Source: Betaproteobacteria bacterium (lineage in GTDB: Bacteria > Pseudomonadota > Gammaproteobacteria > Burkholderiales > Sulfuricellaceae). From it: DNA of 64,000 bases. Under the pieces are notes generated by a model. That model saw only the letters and a program-made list of their open reading frames with translations. It did no database searches and was not told the DNA's origin. The translations under genes and the position numbers were made by a program. The stretch lies in NCBI GenBank assembly GCA_021373185.1, contig JAJFTF010000007.1, positions 1 through 64,000 of the forward strand, read 5' to 3'. Shown here one piece after another: positions 51,288 through 60,999 of the stretch (the stretch's first letter is position 1; each line of letters opens with the position of its first letter).

Positions 51288-53047
51288 GCATTGCAAAACG
51301 CACCTTCGATGCAGTCATTATCGGCGGGGGCGGAGCGGGTCTGCGCGCTGCGCTGCAGCTTGCCAATGCCAATCTCAAGGTGGCGGTGGTGTCCAAGGTT
51401 TTCCCGACCCGCTCCCATACTGTCTCGGCCCAGGGCGGCATTGCCGCAAGCCTCGGCAATGTCAACGAGGACAACTGGCATTGGCACATGTATGACACGG
51501 TCAAGGGCTCAGACTATCTGGGCGACCAGGATGCCATCGAATTCATGTGCCGCCAGGCCAATGAAGCGGTGATCGAGTTGGAACATTTCGGCATGCCTTT
51601 CGACCGTCTGCCCAACGGCAAAATCTATCAGCGCCCATTCGGCGGCATGACGCAGAATTACGGCGGCGATCCCGTGATGCGCACCTGTGCCGTTGCCGAC
51701 CGCACCGGCCATGCCATGCTGCACACTTTGTACCAGCGCAATATCGCCGCCAAGACCCATTTTTTCGAGGAATACTTCGCTCTCGATCTGGTGATGGATG
51801 ATGACGGTTATGCGCTGGGGGTGATGGCGCTCGAAATCGAATCGGGCGAGCCGATCTTTATCGAAGCGCGCGCCACGATGCTCGCCACCGGCGGTGCAGG
51901 GCGCATCTTCAGTGCTACCACCAATGCCCTGATCAATACTGGCGACGGCCTGGGGATGGCGTTACGCGCCGGCATCCCGCTTGAGGATATGGAATTCTGG
52001 CAGTTTCATCCCACCGGAATTTATGGTGCCGGGGTACTTGTGACCGAAGGTGTGCGCGGCGAGGGTGGTTATCTGGTTAACAAGAATGGCGAACGTTTCA
52101 TGGAGCGTTACGCACCCAACGCCAAGGATCTGGCCTCGCGCGATGTGGTGTCGCGCGCTATTGCGATTGAAATCCACGAAGGGCGTGGTTGCGGAAAGAA
52201 TGGCGATCATATTCACTTGAAAATGGAGCATCTCGGTGCGGACGCCATCCAACAGCGGTTGCCCGGTATTCGCGATCTTTCCATCAAATTTGCCCATGTC
52301 GATCCGATCGACGCGCCGATTCCCGTGGTGCCTACCGTGCATTACATGATGGGCGGCATCCCCACCAATCTGCAAGGCCAGGTGGTCATGCCGTCACGAA
52401 CCGGCCCGGAAGCGGCGGTGATCGGTTTGTACGCCATCGGTGAATGCGCTTGCGTTTCGGTGCATGGCGCCAACCGCCTAGGCAGCAACTCGTTGCTGGA
52501 TCTGATCGTGTTTGGACGCGCCGCTGGCAACCATGTGATCGAACACTTAAAGGAAACACCCTTCCCGCGCCAGGTACCGGATGGCGCACTGGATCGGCCC
52601 ATGGCGCGCCTGAAGCGCTGGGATGCCAAACGTGACGGCATCACCGTGGATGAATTGCGCGAGCAAATGCGCAGCACCATGCAAAAACATTGTGGTGTAT
52701 TCCGCAAGGAAGAGGTGTTGCAGGAAGGGTTAAAGGAAATGCTGGAAATCGCTTCGCGCTTGCCCGATGTCGTGCTGCGCGACCACAGCAAGATCTACAA
52801 CACCGGCAGGATCGAGGCGCTGGAGCTGGAAAACATGGTGGAGATTGCGCTTGCGACCATGGTTTCGGCTGCAGCCCGCAAGGAGAGCCGCGGTGGACAT
52901 GCCCGCGACGATTATCCGCAACGGGATGATGATAACTGGCTCAAACATTCCCTGTATTTCAGCGAGGGTCACCGCCTCGATTACAAGCCGGTGCGGCTGA
53001 AACCATTGACGGTCGAGCCGTTCAAGCCGAAGGCGAGAACCTATTAG
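51284..53047 (+). CDS. sdhA: Succinate dehydrogenase flavoprotein subunit
   Basis: This 587-residue subunit oxidises succinate at a covalent FAD. Marks are the dinucleotide fold [18 protein letters not shown], the FAD-linking His in [18 protein letters not shown], and the active-site regions [20 protein letters not shown] and [20 protein letters not shown] 51284 overlaps the sdhD stop; a longer frame from 51254 is unlikely. Confidence 0.98.
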   Translation: MSIAKRTFDAVIIGGGGAGLRAALQLANANLKVAVVSKVFPTRSHTVSAQGGIAASLGNVNEDNWHWHMYDTVKGSDYLGDQDAIEFMCRQANEAVIELEHFGMPFDRLPNGKIYQRPFGGMTQNYGGDPVMRTCAVADRTGHAMLHTLYQRNIAAKTHFFEEYFALDLVMDDDGYALGVMALEIESGEPIFIEARATMLATGGAGRIFSATTNALINTGDGLGMALRAGIPLEDMEFWQFHPTGIYGAGVLVTEGVRGEGGYLVNKNGERFMERYAPNAKDLASRDVVSRAIAIEIHEGRGCGKNGDHIHLKMEHLGADAIQQRLPGIRDLSIKFAHVDPIDAPIPVVPTVHYMMGGIPTNLQGQVVMPSRTGPEAAVIGLYAIGECACVSVHGANRLGSNSLLDLIVFGRAAGNHVIEHLKETPFPRQVPDGALDRPMARLKRWDAKRDGITVDELREQMRSTMQKHCGVFRKEEVLQEGLKEMLEIASRLPDVVLRDHSKIYNTGRIEALELENMVEIALATMVSAAARKESRGGHARDDYPQRDDDNWLKHSLYFSEGHRLDYKPVRLKPLTVEPFKPKARTY

Positions 53048-53056
53048 GAGTCGGCC

Positions 53057-53752
53057 ATGCGTTTTTCGATTTACCGCTACAACCCGGAAACCGACGCCAG
53101 TCCTCATATGCAGGATTATGAACTGGATATCGATGCCGGCGACATGATGCTGCTCGATGCCATCCTGCTTCTCAAGGCGCAGGATGAAAGCCTGAGCGTG
53201 CGTCGTTCCTGCCGTGAAGGGGTGTGCGGCTCGGACGCGATGAACATCAACGGGCGCAATGGACTGGCCTGTATCACGCCGTTGTCCGAACTCGCGCAGC
53301 CGATTGAACTGCGCCCCTTGCCCGGCATGCCGGTGATCCGCGATCTGGTTGTGGATTTGAGCCAGTTTTATAAGCAATACCGCTCGATCAAACCTTATTT
53401 GGTCAACAATGAGCCGGAACCGGAAATAGAGCGCCTGCAGTCGCCAGAGGATCGCAAGGAGCTGGATGGATTGTACGAATGCATCCTGTGCGCCTGCTGT
53501 TCCACGTCTTGTCCGTCATTCTGGTGGAATCCGGATAAATTCGTCGGGCCGGCCGGATTGTTGCAAGCTTATCGGTTTATCGCCGATACCCGTGACCAAG
53601 TCACCGCCGAACGGCTCGATAACCTGGAAGACCCATACCGATTGTTCCGATGTCACAGCATCATGAATTGCGTAGACGTCTGCCCGAAGGGACTGAACCC
53701 GACCAGCGCGATTGGCAAGATCAAGGAAATGTTGGTGAAGCGCACCATATGA
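53057..53752 (+). CDS. sdhB: Succinate dehydrogenase iron-sulfur subunit
   Basis: This 231-residue subunit carries three clusters: 2Fe-2S (SCREGVCGSDAMNINGRNGL), 4Fe-4S (CILCACCSTSCP) and 3Fe-4S (CHSIMNCVDVCPKGLNP). GGAG precedes ATG 53057. The stop overlaps sdhE. Confidence 0.98.
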   Translation: MRFSIYRYNPETDASPHMQDYELDIDAGDMMLLDAILLLKAQDESLSVRRSCREGVCGSDAMNINGRNGLACITPLSELAQPIELRPLPGMPVIRDLVVDLSQFYKQYRSIKPYLVNNEPEPEIERLQSPEDRKELDGLYECILCACCSTSCPSFWWNPDKFVGPAGLLQAYRFIADTRDQVTAERLDNLEDPYRLFRCHSIMNCVDVCPKGLNPTSAIGKIKEMLVKRTI

Positions 53753-53979
53753 ACAATCGTATCCTGTGGGATTGCCGGCGCGGCATGCTGGAACTCGACA
53801 TTGTTCTTGCGCGATTTATGGAACAGCGTTTTGACGGACTCACCGCCCAGGAAATTGAAGCATTCGGGAGATTGTTGGCTTGTTCCGACCCCGATTTATG
53901 GGCGCTGATTCAAGGAAGCAAGAGCCGTGAAAATGATCATGAAATGGCACAGATGATTAACTTGCTGCGCCAATGTTGA
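53749..53979 (+). CDS. sdhE: FAD assembly factor SdhE
   Basis: This 76-residue factor promotes covalent flavinylation of SdhA. The essential RGxxE motif is in CRRGMLELDIVLARF. ATG 53749 overlaps the sdhB stop; the longer frame from 53650 runs inside sdhB and is not used. Confidence 0.93.
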   Translation: MNNRILWDCRRGMLELDIVLARFMEQRFDGLTAQEIEAFGRLLACSDPDLWALIQGSKSRENDHEMAQMINLLRQC

Positions 53980-53999
53980 ACCAATCAGGAGAATGAGCC

Positions 54000-55292
54000 A
54001 TGAGCGAACGTAAGGCATATCTAAAAATAGACGGTAGCCCGGAAATCGAGCTGCCCGTTCTTTCCGGCACCCTCGGCCCGGACGTGATTGACATTCGCGA
54101 TCTGGGCAAGCACGGCTTCTTTACTTACGACCCGGGATATCTTTCCACCGCCAGTTGCAGCTCGAAAATCACCTTTATCGACGGCGACAAGGGCTTGCTG
54201 CTTTATCGCGGCTACCCGATCGAACAATTGGCAGAAAACGCCGACTTCATGGAAGTGTGCTATCTGCTGTTTTACGGTGAATTGCCGACCGCTGAGGAAA
54301 AGCAGAAGTTCACCAAAGTCATTCGCGAACACACCATGTTTCACGATCAGATCAGCAATTTTTTCCGCGGTTTCCGGCGCGATGCGCACCCGATGGCGGT
54401 AATGGTCGGGGTGGTGGGGGCGCTGTCGGCCTTTTACCATGATTCCACCGACGTTTCGGAATTCCGGCACCGTGAAATTTCGGCTCACCGCTTGATTGCC
54501 AAAGTGCCCACGATTGCCGCCTGGAGTTACAAATACAGCACCGGCCAGCCCTTCATCTATCCGAAGAACAAGCTGTGCTATTCGGCAAATTTCCTGCACA
54601 TGATGTTTGCCACGCCGTGCGAAGAATACGAGCCTAACCCGGTGATGGTCAAGGCACTGGACCGCATCCTGATCCTTCATGCCGATCACGAGCAGAATGC
54701 ATCCACTTCCACGGTGCGCTTGGCCGGGTCAAGCGGCGCGAACCCCTTTGCCTGCATCGCTGCCGGCATCGCTTCCCTGTGGGGGCCGGCGCACGGCGGC
54801 GCCAACGAGGCGGTGCTAAACATGCTGGAGGAGATTAACGATGTTTCGCAGATCCCGAAATTTATCGAGCGCGCCAAGGACAAAACCAATCCTTTCCGCT
54901 TGATGGGCTTTGGCCACCGGGTGTACAAGAATTTCGACCCGCGCGCCCAACTGATGCGCCAAACCTGCCACGAAGTGCTGAACGAGCTGGGTTGCCACGA
55001 TGACCGGTTGTTCCAGATTGCGCTTGAACTGGAGCGCATCGCGCTGGAAGACCCCTATTTCATCGAGAAGAAACTGTATCCCAACGTGGATTTCTACTCG
55101 GGCATCATCCTGCGCGCCATGGGCATCCCGAACAACATGTTTACGGCCATCTTCGCACTGGCACGCACTGTCGGCTGGGTTTCCCAGTGGAATGAAATGA
55201 TCTCCGATCCCGAGCAAAAGATCGGGCGACCGCGCCAACTGTTTCTTGGGTCTGATAAGAGAGATTTAGTGCCGATTTCGCAGCGCAAGTAG
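54000..55292 (+). CDS. gltA: Type II citrate synthase
   Basis: This 430-residue hexameric enzyme condenses oxaloacetate and acetyl-CoA. Catalytic regions are [53 protein letters not shown] and [21 protein letters not shown] precedes the start. Confidence 0.98.
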   Translation: MSERKAYLKIDGSPEIELPVLSGTLGPDVIDIRDLGKHGFFTYDPGYLSTASCSSKITFIDGDKGLLLYRGYPIEQLAENADFMEVCYLLFYGELPTAEEKQKFTKVIREHTMFHDQISNFFRGFRRDAHPMAVMVGVVGALSAFYHDSTDVSEFRHREISAHRLIAKVPTIAAWSYKYSTGQPFIYPKNKLCYSANFLHMMFATPCEEYEPNPVMVKALDRILILHADHEQNASTSTVRLAGSSGANPFACIAAGIASLWGPAHGGANEAVLNMLEEINDVSQIPKFIERAKDKTNPFRLMGFGHRVYKNFDPRAQLMRQTCHEVLNELGCHDDRLFQIALELERIALEDPYFIEKKLYPNVDFYSGIILRAMGIPNNMFTAIFALARTVGWVSQWNEMISDPEQKIGRPRQLFLGSDKRDLVPISQRK

Positions 55293-55295
55293 CTT

Positions 55296-55318
55296 TTCCA
55301 GGAGACCGCATCCTGGAA
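55296..55318 (+). other. Hairpin between gltA and sucA
   Basis: TTCCAGGA (55296-55303), a seven-base loop and TCCTGGAA (55311-55318) form a perfect eight-base-pair stem. There is no T-run, so mRNA processing or partial attenuation is more likely than termination. Confidence 0.5.
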
Positions 55319-55344
55319 CGCTCTGCAATCTAATGGAGGGAATC

Positions 55345-58176
55345 ATGGGCGTAATGGATGAGATGTTGGGGAATTCGTTCATCTACGACGGCAATGCACC
55401 GTTCGTCGAGGAGTTGTACGAGCTTTACCTGAATGATCCCGCCCTGGTCAGTGAGGAATGGCGGTGTTATTTCGACTTGCTGCAACAAGCGCCGGGAAAC
55501 GCCGTCAAGGATGTCCCCCATTCTGCCATCCTGCAGTCTTTTGCCGAGCGTGCGAAACAACCCTGCACTCCGGTGCCGGCATCTGATGTCGAGGCGTTGG
55601 TAAACAAGCAGATTTCGGTTCTCCAACTTATCAATGCTTATCGTTTTCGTGGCGTGCGGCAAGCCACTGTCGATCCGCTCAAACGTCAGCAGCAACCGGA
55701 AGTGCCGGAATTGAACCCGGAATTTTACGGCCTGACCGATGCCGATCTTTCTCACATATTCAAATCCGGTTCCCTGATCGCGCCCGAGCAATCCACGCTG
55801 CATGACATCCTGCGCATACTCAGGGAAACCTATTGCGGCAATATCGGCACGGAATACATGCACATTGCCGATACCACGCAGAAGCGCTGGATACAGGAAC
55901 GGCTGGAAACGAACCGCGCACACCCGCAATTTACCCCCGACGGCAAGCGCCACATACTGGAACAGCTTAGCGCCGCCGAAACCCTGGAAAAATACCTGCA
56001 TACCCGCTATGTCGGACAAAAGCGCTTCTCGCTGGAAGGCGGTGAAAGCCTGATTCCCTTGCTGGATCACCTGATCCAGCGATCCGGCAGTCAGGGCGTG
56101 AAGGAGATCGTGATCGGCATGGCTCATCGCGGACGCCTCAATGTGCTGGTCAACACCATCGGCAAATTGCCGAGCGACCTGTTCCTGGAGTTTGAGGGAA
56201 AACATGCTGCGAACAGCAAACTTGCCTCCGGCGACGTCAAATATCATCAAGGATTCTCCACCGACGTTGCTACGCCGGGAGGCCCGATGCACCTGACCCT
56301 GGCGTTCAATCCGTCACACCTGGAAATCGTCAACCCGGTAGTGGAAGGGTCGGTGCGTGCGCGTCAGCAACGCCGTCACGACCTAGCGGGCAACCAGGTC
56401 ATTCCGGTGCTGATCCATGGCGATGCCGCTTTTTCCGGCCAGGGCGTGGTAATGGAGACGCTCAACCTGTCGCAAACGCGCGGCTACGGCACAGGCGGTA
56501 CGGTGCATATCGTCATCAACAACCAGATCGGATTTACCACCTCGGATCCGCGCGATACCCGCTCAACCCTGTATTGCACCGATGTGGCAAAAATGGTGGG
56601 TGCGCCGATTTTTCATGTCAATGGCGACGATCCGGAAGCGGTACTGCTGGTTACGGAAATAGCGCTGGATTACCGCATGGCTTTCCACAAGGATGTGGTG
56701 GTCGACCTTGTCTGTTTTCGCAAACTGGGCCACAACGAGCAGGATGAACCGCTGGTCACGCAACCGCTGATGTACAAAAAAATCGCACAGCACCCGGGGA
56801 CACGCAAACTTTATGCTGACAGGTTGGTAGCCGAACGCGTGCTTGAATCGCATGACCCGGAGGAGATGGTCGCTGCCTACCGCCGCGACCTCGATGCCGG
56901 TGTTTCCATAACCAGAACGGTGTTGAGCAGCTTCAAAAGATCCTTTGCCACCGACTGGTCGCCATTTGTTAACGGCAAGTGGAACGATCCGGCCAATACC
57001 GCAGTGCCAATGGTCGATTTGCAACGCTTGTCGGGTGTGTTGACCTCGTTTCCGGCGGATTTCAAACTTCATTCCCGTGTCGAGAAGATCATTGCCGACC
57101 GGCGGCAAATGGGCGAAGGCCGATTGCCGCTCGACTGGGGCATGGCGGAAAACCTTGCTTATGCCAGTTTGCTTGAAAACGGTTTTGCGGTGCGGCTTTC
57201 CGGTCAGGATAGCGGGCGCGGCACCTTCTTTCACCGCCATGCCGTGCTGCATGACCAGAACCGGGAGAAATGGGATGCCGGTATCCATATCCCGTTACAA
57301 AATATTTCAGCGAAGCAGCCCCATTTTCTGGTCATCGACTCGGTGTTGTCGGAGGAGGCCGTACTCGGTTTCGAATATGGCTATTCTTCCGCTGAGCCGA
57401 ACGAACTGGTAATTTGGGAAGCGCAGTTTGGCGATTTCGCCAACGGTGCTCAAGTGGCGATCGACCAGTTTATCAGCGCCGGCGAGGCCAAGTGGGGTCG
57501 ATTGTGCGGCTTGGTGATGCTGTTGCCGCATGGCTACGAAGGGCAGGGGCCGGAGCATTCGTCCGCACGTCTGGAGCGCTATCTTCAGTTATGCGCGGAA
57601 GAAAATATACAGGTGTGCGTTCCCTCCACGCCGGCACAGATATTCCATCTGCTGCGCCGCCAGATGGTGCGCGCCTACCGTAAACCGCTGATCGTGATGA
57701 CTCCCAAGAGCCTTCTGCGCCACAAGGATGCCGTGTCACTACTGGAAAATCTGGCTAGTGGTCAATTTTATCCAGTGATCGGCGAAGTGGATGCTGTCGA
57801 CCCGGATCAAGTTACCCGTGTAGTGGCATGCAGCGGCAAGGTTTATTATGATTTGCTGGCAGCGCGGCGCGAAGGAAAGCTCAATCATGCCGTTATCGTC
57901 CGCATCGAGCAGTTGTACCCCTTTCCGGCGGCGGAATTCACCGCCGAACTGAAGCGTTACAAGAAAGCCAGGGAACTGGTATGGGCGCAGGAAGAGCCGA
58001 TGAATCAGGGGGCTTGGTATCAGACGCAACACCATCTGCGCGAATGTTTATCGGCCCGGCAGCAACTCGTTTACGCCGGTCGCCCTGCCTCGGCATCGCC
58101 TGCGGTGGGCTATATGGCAAAACACCAGGAACAACAAAGAGCTTTGGTTGAAGCGGCTCTGCATTCAAATAAATAA
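55345..58176 (+). CDS. sucA: 2-oxoglutarate dehydrogenase E1 component
   Basis: This 943-residue thiamine diphosphate enzyme decarboxylates 2-oxoglutarate. It has the N-terminal E2-binding segment (NSFIYDGNAPFVEELYELYL), the TDP-binding region (IHGDAAFSGQGVVMETLNLS) and the C-terminal transketolase-like domain (LPHGYEGQGPEHSSARLERY). GGAGG at 55335-55339 sets the start at ATG 55345; ATG 55333 overlaps that site. Confidence 0.97.
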   Translation: MGVMDEMLGNSFIYDGNAPFVEELYELYLNDPALVSEEWRCYFDLLQQAPGNAVKDVPHSAILQSFAERAKQPCTPVPASDVEALVNKQISVLQLINAYRFRGVRQATVDPLKRQQQPEVPELNPEFYGLTDADLSHIFKSGSLIAPEQSTLHDILRILRETYCGNIGTEYMHIADTTQKRWIQERLETNRAHPQFTPDGKRHILEQLSAAETLEKYLHTRYVGQKRFSLEGGESLIPLLDHLIQRSGSQGVKEIVIGMAHRGRLNVLVNTIGKLPSDLFLEFEGKHAANSKLASGDVKYHQGFSTDVATPGGPMHLTLAFNPSHLEIVNPVVEGSVRARQQRRHDLAGNQVIPVLIHGDAAFSGQGVVMETLNLSQTRGYGTGGTVHIVINNQIGFTTSDPRDTRSTLYCTDVAKMVGAPIFHVNGDDPEAVLLVTEIALDYRMAFHKDVVVDLVCFRKLGHNEQDEPLVTQPLMYKKIAQHPGTRKLYADRLVAERVLESHDPEEMVAAYRRDLDAGVSITRTVLSSFKRSFATDWSPFVNGKWNDPANTAVPMVDLQRLSGVLTSFPADFKLHSRVEKIIADRRQMGEGRLPLDWGMAENLAYASLLENGFAVRLSGQDSGRGTFFHRHAVLHDQNREKWDAGIHIPLQNISAKQPHFLVIDSVLSEEAVLGFEYGYSSAEPNELVIWEAQFGDFANGAQVAIDQFISAGEAKWGRLCGLVMLLPHGYEGQGPEHSSARLERYLQLCAEENIQVCVPSTPAQIFHLLRRQMVRAYRKPLIVMTPKSLLRHKDAVSLLENLASGQFYPVIGEVDAVDPDQVTRVVACSGKVYYDLLAARREGKLNHAVIVRIEQLYPFPAAEFTAELKRYKKARELVWAQEEPMNQGAWYQTQHHLRECLSARQQLVYAGRPASASPAVGYMAKHQEQQRALVEAALHSNK

Positions 58177-58209
58177 GCATTTTCATCTGCAATATCGGAG
58201 GGTTCCAAG

Positions 58210-59406
58210 ATGATAGTCGAAGTCAAAATCCCGGTTTTATCCGAATCCGTCTCGGAGGCCACTCTTCTGAAATGGCAAAAAAAAGTGGGCGATGTCGTGG
58301 CACGCGATGAGAACCTGATCGATGTCGAAACCGACAAGGTGGTGCTGGAACTGCCCGCACCTCAGGCAGGCGTGCTGACGAAAATCATCAAGGACGACGG
58401 CCAATCCGTGACCAGCGACGAAGTGATCGCGTTGATAGACACCGAAGGTAAGGAAGCGACCGGTAAAACAGCTTCGATGGCGATCTCAGCCGCAGAAAAA
58501 AATATTGCAGCCGGTTCCGAAGGTGCAGCGCTTAGTCCTGCAGTGCGCAAACTGGTTGCCGAGCATCATCTCAATCCCGCGGAAATCAAAGGGAGCGGCC
58601 TGAATGGGCGCATCACCAAAGAGGATGTGCTGGCCCATCTTGAAAAGCCGGCAGCAATTCCGGCGGCGGTGATGGCCGCGCCACCGGCACAATCCATGCA
58701 AGGCTCCCGCCCTGAGCAGCGCGTGCCGATGACTCGCTTGCGCGTTCGCGTTGCCGAGCGTCTGGTGCAAGCCCAGCAAACTGCCGCCATCCTGACCACT
58801 TTCAACGAAGCCAATATGCAGCCGGTGATGGATATCCGCACCCGCTACAAGGACAAGTTCGAGAAGGAACATGGCGTCAAGCTGGGTTTCATGTCATTTT
58901 TTGTCAAAGCGGCTGTGGCGGCACTGAGGAAATATCCGATCGTCAACGCTTCCATCGATGGCGGCGATATCATCTATCATGGCTATTACGATATCGGTAT
59001 TGCGGTAAGCAGTCCGCGCGGTCTGGTGGTGCCGATCCTGCGCGACGCGGATCAACTTTCCATTGCCGAGATCGAGAAGAAAATCGTTGATTTCGGTACC
59101 CGGGCAAAAGACGGCAAGCTGACCATTGAAGAGCTCACCGGCGGCACTTTCAGCATTTCCAATGGCGGTGTATTCGGCTCGATGATGTCTACACCGATCC
59201 TGAACCCGCCCCAGTCGGCCATACTCGGCATGCACAAGAGCATTGAGCGGCCAGTGGCCGAGAACGGGCAAGTCGTCATCCGCCCCATGATGTATCTGGC
59301 GCTTTCCTACGACCATCGCATTATCGATGGGCGGGACGCGGTACTGTCGCTGGTAGCAATGAAAGAGGCGCTGGAAGATCCAGCACGGTTGTTGCTGCAA
59401 ATCTGA
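58210..59406 (+). CDS. sucB: Dihydrolipoyllysine succinyltransferase (E2)
   Basis: This 398-residue protein forms the core of 2-oxoglutarate dehydrogenase. It has a lipoyl domain (lipoyl-Lys in [13 protein letters not shown]), an E1/E3-binding domain ([20 protein letters not shown]) and a catalytic domain ending with the active-site [18 protein letters not shown] precedes the start. Confidence 0.97.
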   Translation: MIVEVKIPVLSESVSEATLLKWQKKVGDVVARDENLIDVETDKVVLELPAPQAGVLTKIIKDDGQSVTSDEVIALIDTEGKEATGKTASMAISAAEKNIAAGSEGAALSPAVRKLVAEHHLNPAEIKGSGLNGRITKEDVLAHLEKPAAIPAAVMAAPPAQSMQGSRPEQRVPMTRLRVRVAERLVQAQQTAAILTTFNEANMQPVMDIRTRYKDKFEKEHGVKLGFMSFFVKAAVAALRKYPIVNASIDGGDIIYHGYYDIGIAVSSPRGLVVPILRDADQLSIAEIEKKIVDFGTRAKDGKLTIEELTGGTFSISNGGVFGSMMSTPILNPPQSAILGMHKSIERPVAENGQVVIRPMMYLALSYDHRIIDGRDAVLSLVAMKEALEDPARLLLQI

Positions 59407-59422
59407 GTCGAAGGAGAAAATC

Positions 59423-60850
59423 ATGCCGGAAACTTTTGATGTCGCGGTGATCGGTGCGGGGCCGGCTGGCTATGTTGCCGCGATCCGCTGCGCCCAGCTC
59501 GGGCTTCATGTGGTGTGCATCGACGATTGGAAAGACGATGCCGGCAAGCCGCGCCTTGGCGGCACTTGCCTGAATGTTGGCTGCATTCCGTCCAAGGTGT
59601 TGCTCGAATCCTCGGAAAATTATGAGCGCATTCAGCAAAATTTCCCCGCTCATGGCATCACGGTGCAAGGCTTGCATCTCGACATCGCCACCATGCTGGC
59701 GCGCAAGGAAAAAATCTCTAACACCCTGACCGATGGCATCGCCGTATTGCTCAGAAAGAATAAGGTAACCCTGATTCATGGTCGGGCCGCGCTGGCTGGC
59801 GGTGGCGCGCCATGGATGGTAGCGGTGGTGCGTGACGGAGCCGATGCACAGGAAATAGAGGCCGTACATGTGATCGTCGCCACAGGCTCCATTCCGCGCC
59901 AGTTGCCGCAAATTCCGGTGGATCATGACCGGGTGGTGGACAATGTCGGCGCGCTTAATTTCAAGGAAGTGCCGAAACGGCTTGGCATCATCGGAGCCGG
60001 GGTCATCGGCATGGAGCTGGGCAGCGTTTGGCGGCGCCTTGGGTCGAACGTAACGCTGTTCCAGGCTCATGATACCTTCCTACCCAGCGTGGATGAGCAA
60101 ATTGCTGCGAATGCTTTGCGTATCTTCAGCCGCCAAGGTTTGACATTTAAGCGTGGTGTCAAATTCGTGTCGATCAAGGTAAGCAAGAAAAATGTTGCAA
60201 TCGAGTTCGAGGACAAGGATGGTATCAGCACGCAGCAATTCGACAAGCTGATCATCGCGATCGGCAGGGTTCCCAATACTGCCGGCTTGAATGCCGGCAA
60301 AGTCGGGCTCAAGCTGGACGGGAACGGCTATATCGATGTCGATGCGCATTGTCGCACCAGCCTGCCGAATATTTACGCCATCGGCGATGTGGTACGCGGA
60401 CCGATGCTGGCGCACAAGGGTTCGGAAGAAGGCGTGGCGGTGGCAGAGTTGATTGCAGGGCAGGCCAGTCATGTCAATTATGAAACCATTCCGTGGGTAA
60501 TTTATACTTCACCGGAAATCGCCTGGGTGGGGCAGACCGAGCAGGCGTTGAAGGTTGCCGGAGTGGATTACCGCAAGGGCACTTTTCCGTTTAGCGCCAA
60601 CGGTCGCGCCCATGCCTTGCAGGAAACCGCCGGAATGGTCAAGGTTCTGGCTGACGCCAAGACTGATCGCATCCTCGGCGTCCATATCATCGGGCCATTT
60701 GCTTCTGAGTTGATTCAGGAAGCCGTGGTGGCGATGGAGTTTTCTGCCAGCAGCGAAGACATCGCACGCATCGTCCATGCTCACCCGTCACTGTCCGAAT
60801 CATTCCATGAGGCGGCGCTGGGTGTGTCCAATCGGGCAATTCATATTTGA
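59423..60850 (+). CDS. lpdA: Dihydrolipoyl dehydrogenase (E3)
   Basis: This 475-residue flavoprotein reoxidises lipoamide. The redox disulfide is in GGTCLNVGCIPSKVLLES, the NAD fold is GIIGAGVIGMELGSVWRRLG and the His-Glu pair is HAHPSLSESFHEAALG. It lies 16 bases after sucB and is the last gene of the TCA block. Confidence 0.97.
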   Translation: MPETFDVAVIGAGPAGYVAAIRCAQLGLHVVCIDDWKDDAGKPRLGGTCLNVGCIPSKVLLESSENYERIQQNFPAHGITVQGLHLDIATMLARKEKISNTLTDGIAVLLRKNKVTLIHGRAALAGGGAPWMVAVVRDGADAQEIEAVHVIVATGSIPRQLPQIPVDHDRVVDNVGALNFKEVPKRLGIIGAGVIGMELGSVWRRLGSNVTLFQAHDTFLPSVDEQIAANALRIFSRQGLTFKRGVKFVSIKVSKKNVAIEFEDKDGISTQQFDKLIIAIGRVPNTAGLNAGKVGLKLDGNGYIDVDAHCRTSLPNIYAIGDVVRGPMLAHKGSEEGVAVAELIAGQASHVNYETIPWVIYTSPEIAWVGQTEQALKVAGVDYRKGTFPFSANGRAHALQETAGMVKVLADAKTDRILGVHIIGPFASELIQEAVVAMEFSASSEDIARIVHAHPSLSESFHEAALGVSNRAIHI

Positions 60851-60901
60851 CAGAAGTAATGCCGAGGGCTCGAGGCCACGCCATTCCCGATGGTGAGATC
60901 G

Positions 60902-60930
60902 TTGTCCTATCCCCGGATTTTTGCTATAAG
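60902..60930 (+). promoter_or_regulatory. Promoter upstream of the HDOD-REC-GGDEF gene
   Basis: TTGTCC (60902-60907), a 17-base spacer and TATAAG (60925-60930) fit a vegetative promoter in the 149-base gap after lpdA. The start site would be near 60937, about 63 bases before ATG 61000. Confidence 0.55.
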
Positions 60931-60999
60931 ATTAGCCATGTTGTCCATCCAGATAGTGATCTGGCGTAGGCGGACGAGGTTGATATAGTCAAAAAGCGC

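Noticed and set aside
60851..60999. tRNA or small RNA in the lpdA downstream gap
   Set aside because: No cloverleaf or known RNA motif is visible; only a promoter is supported.
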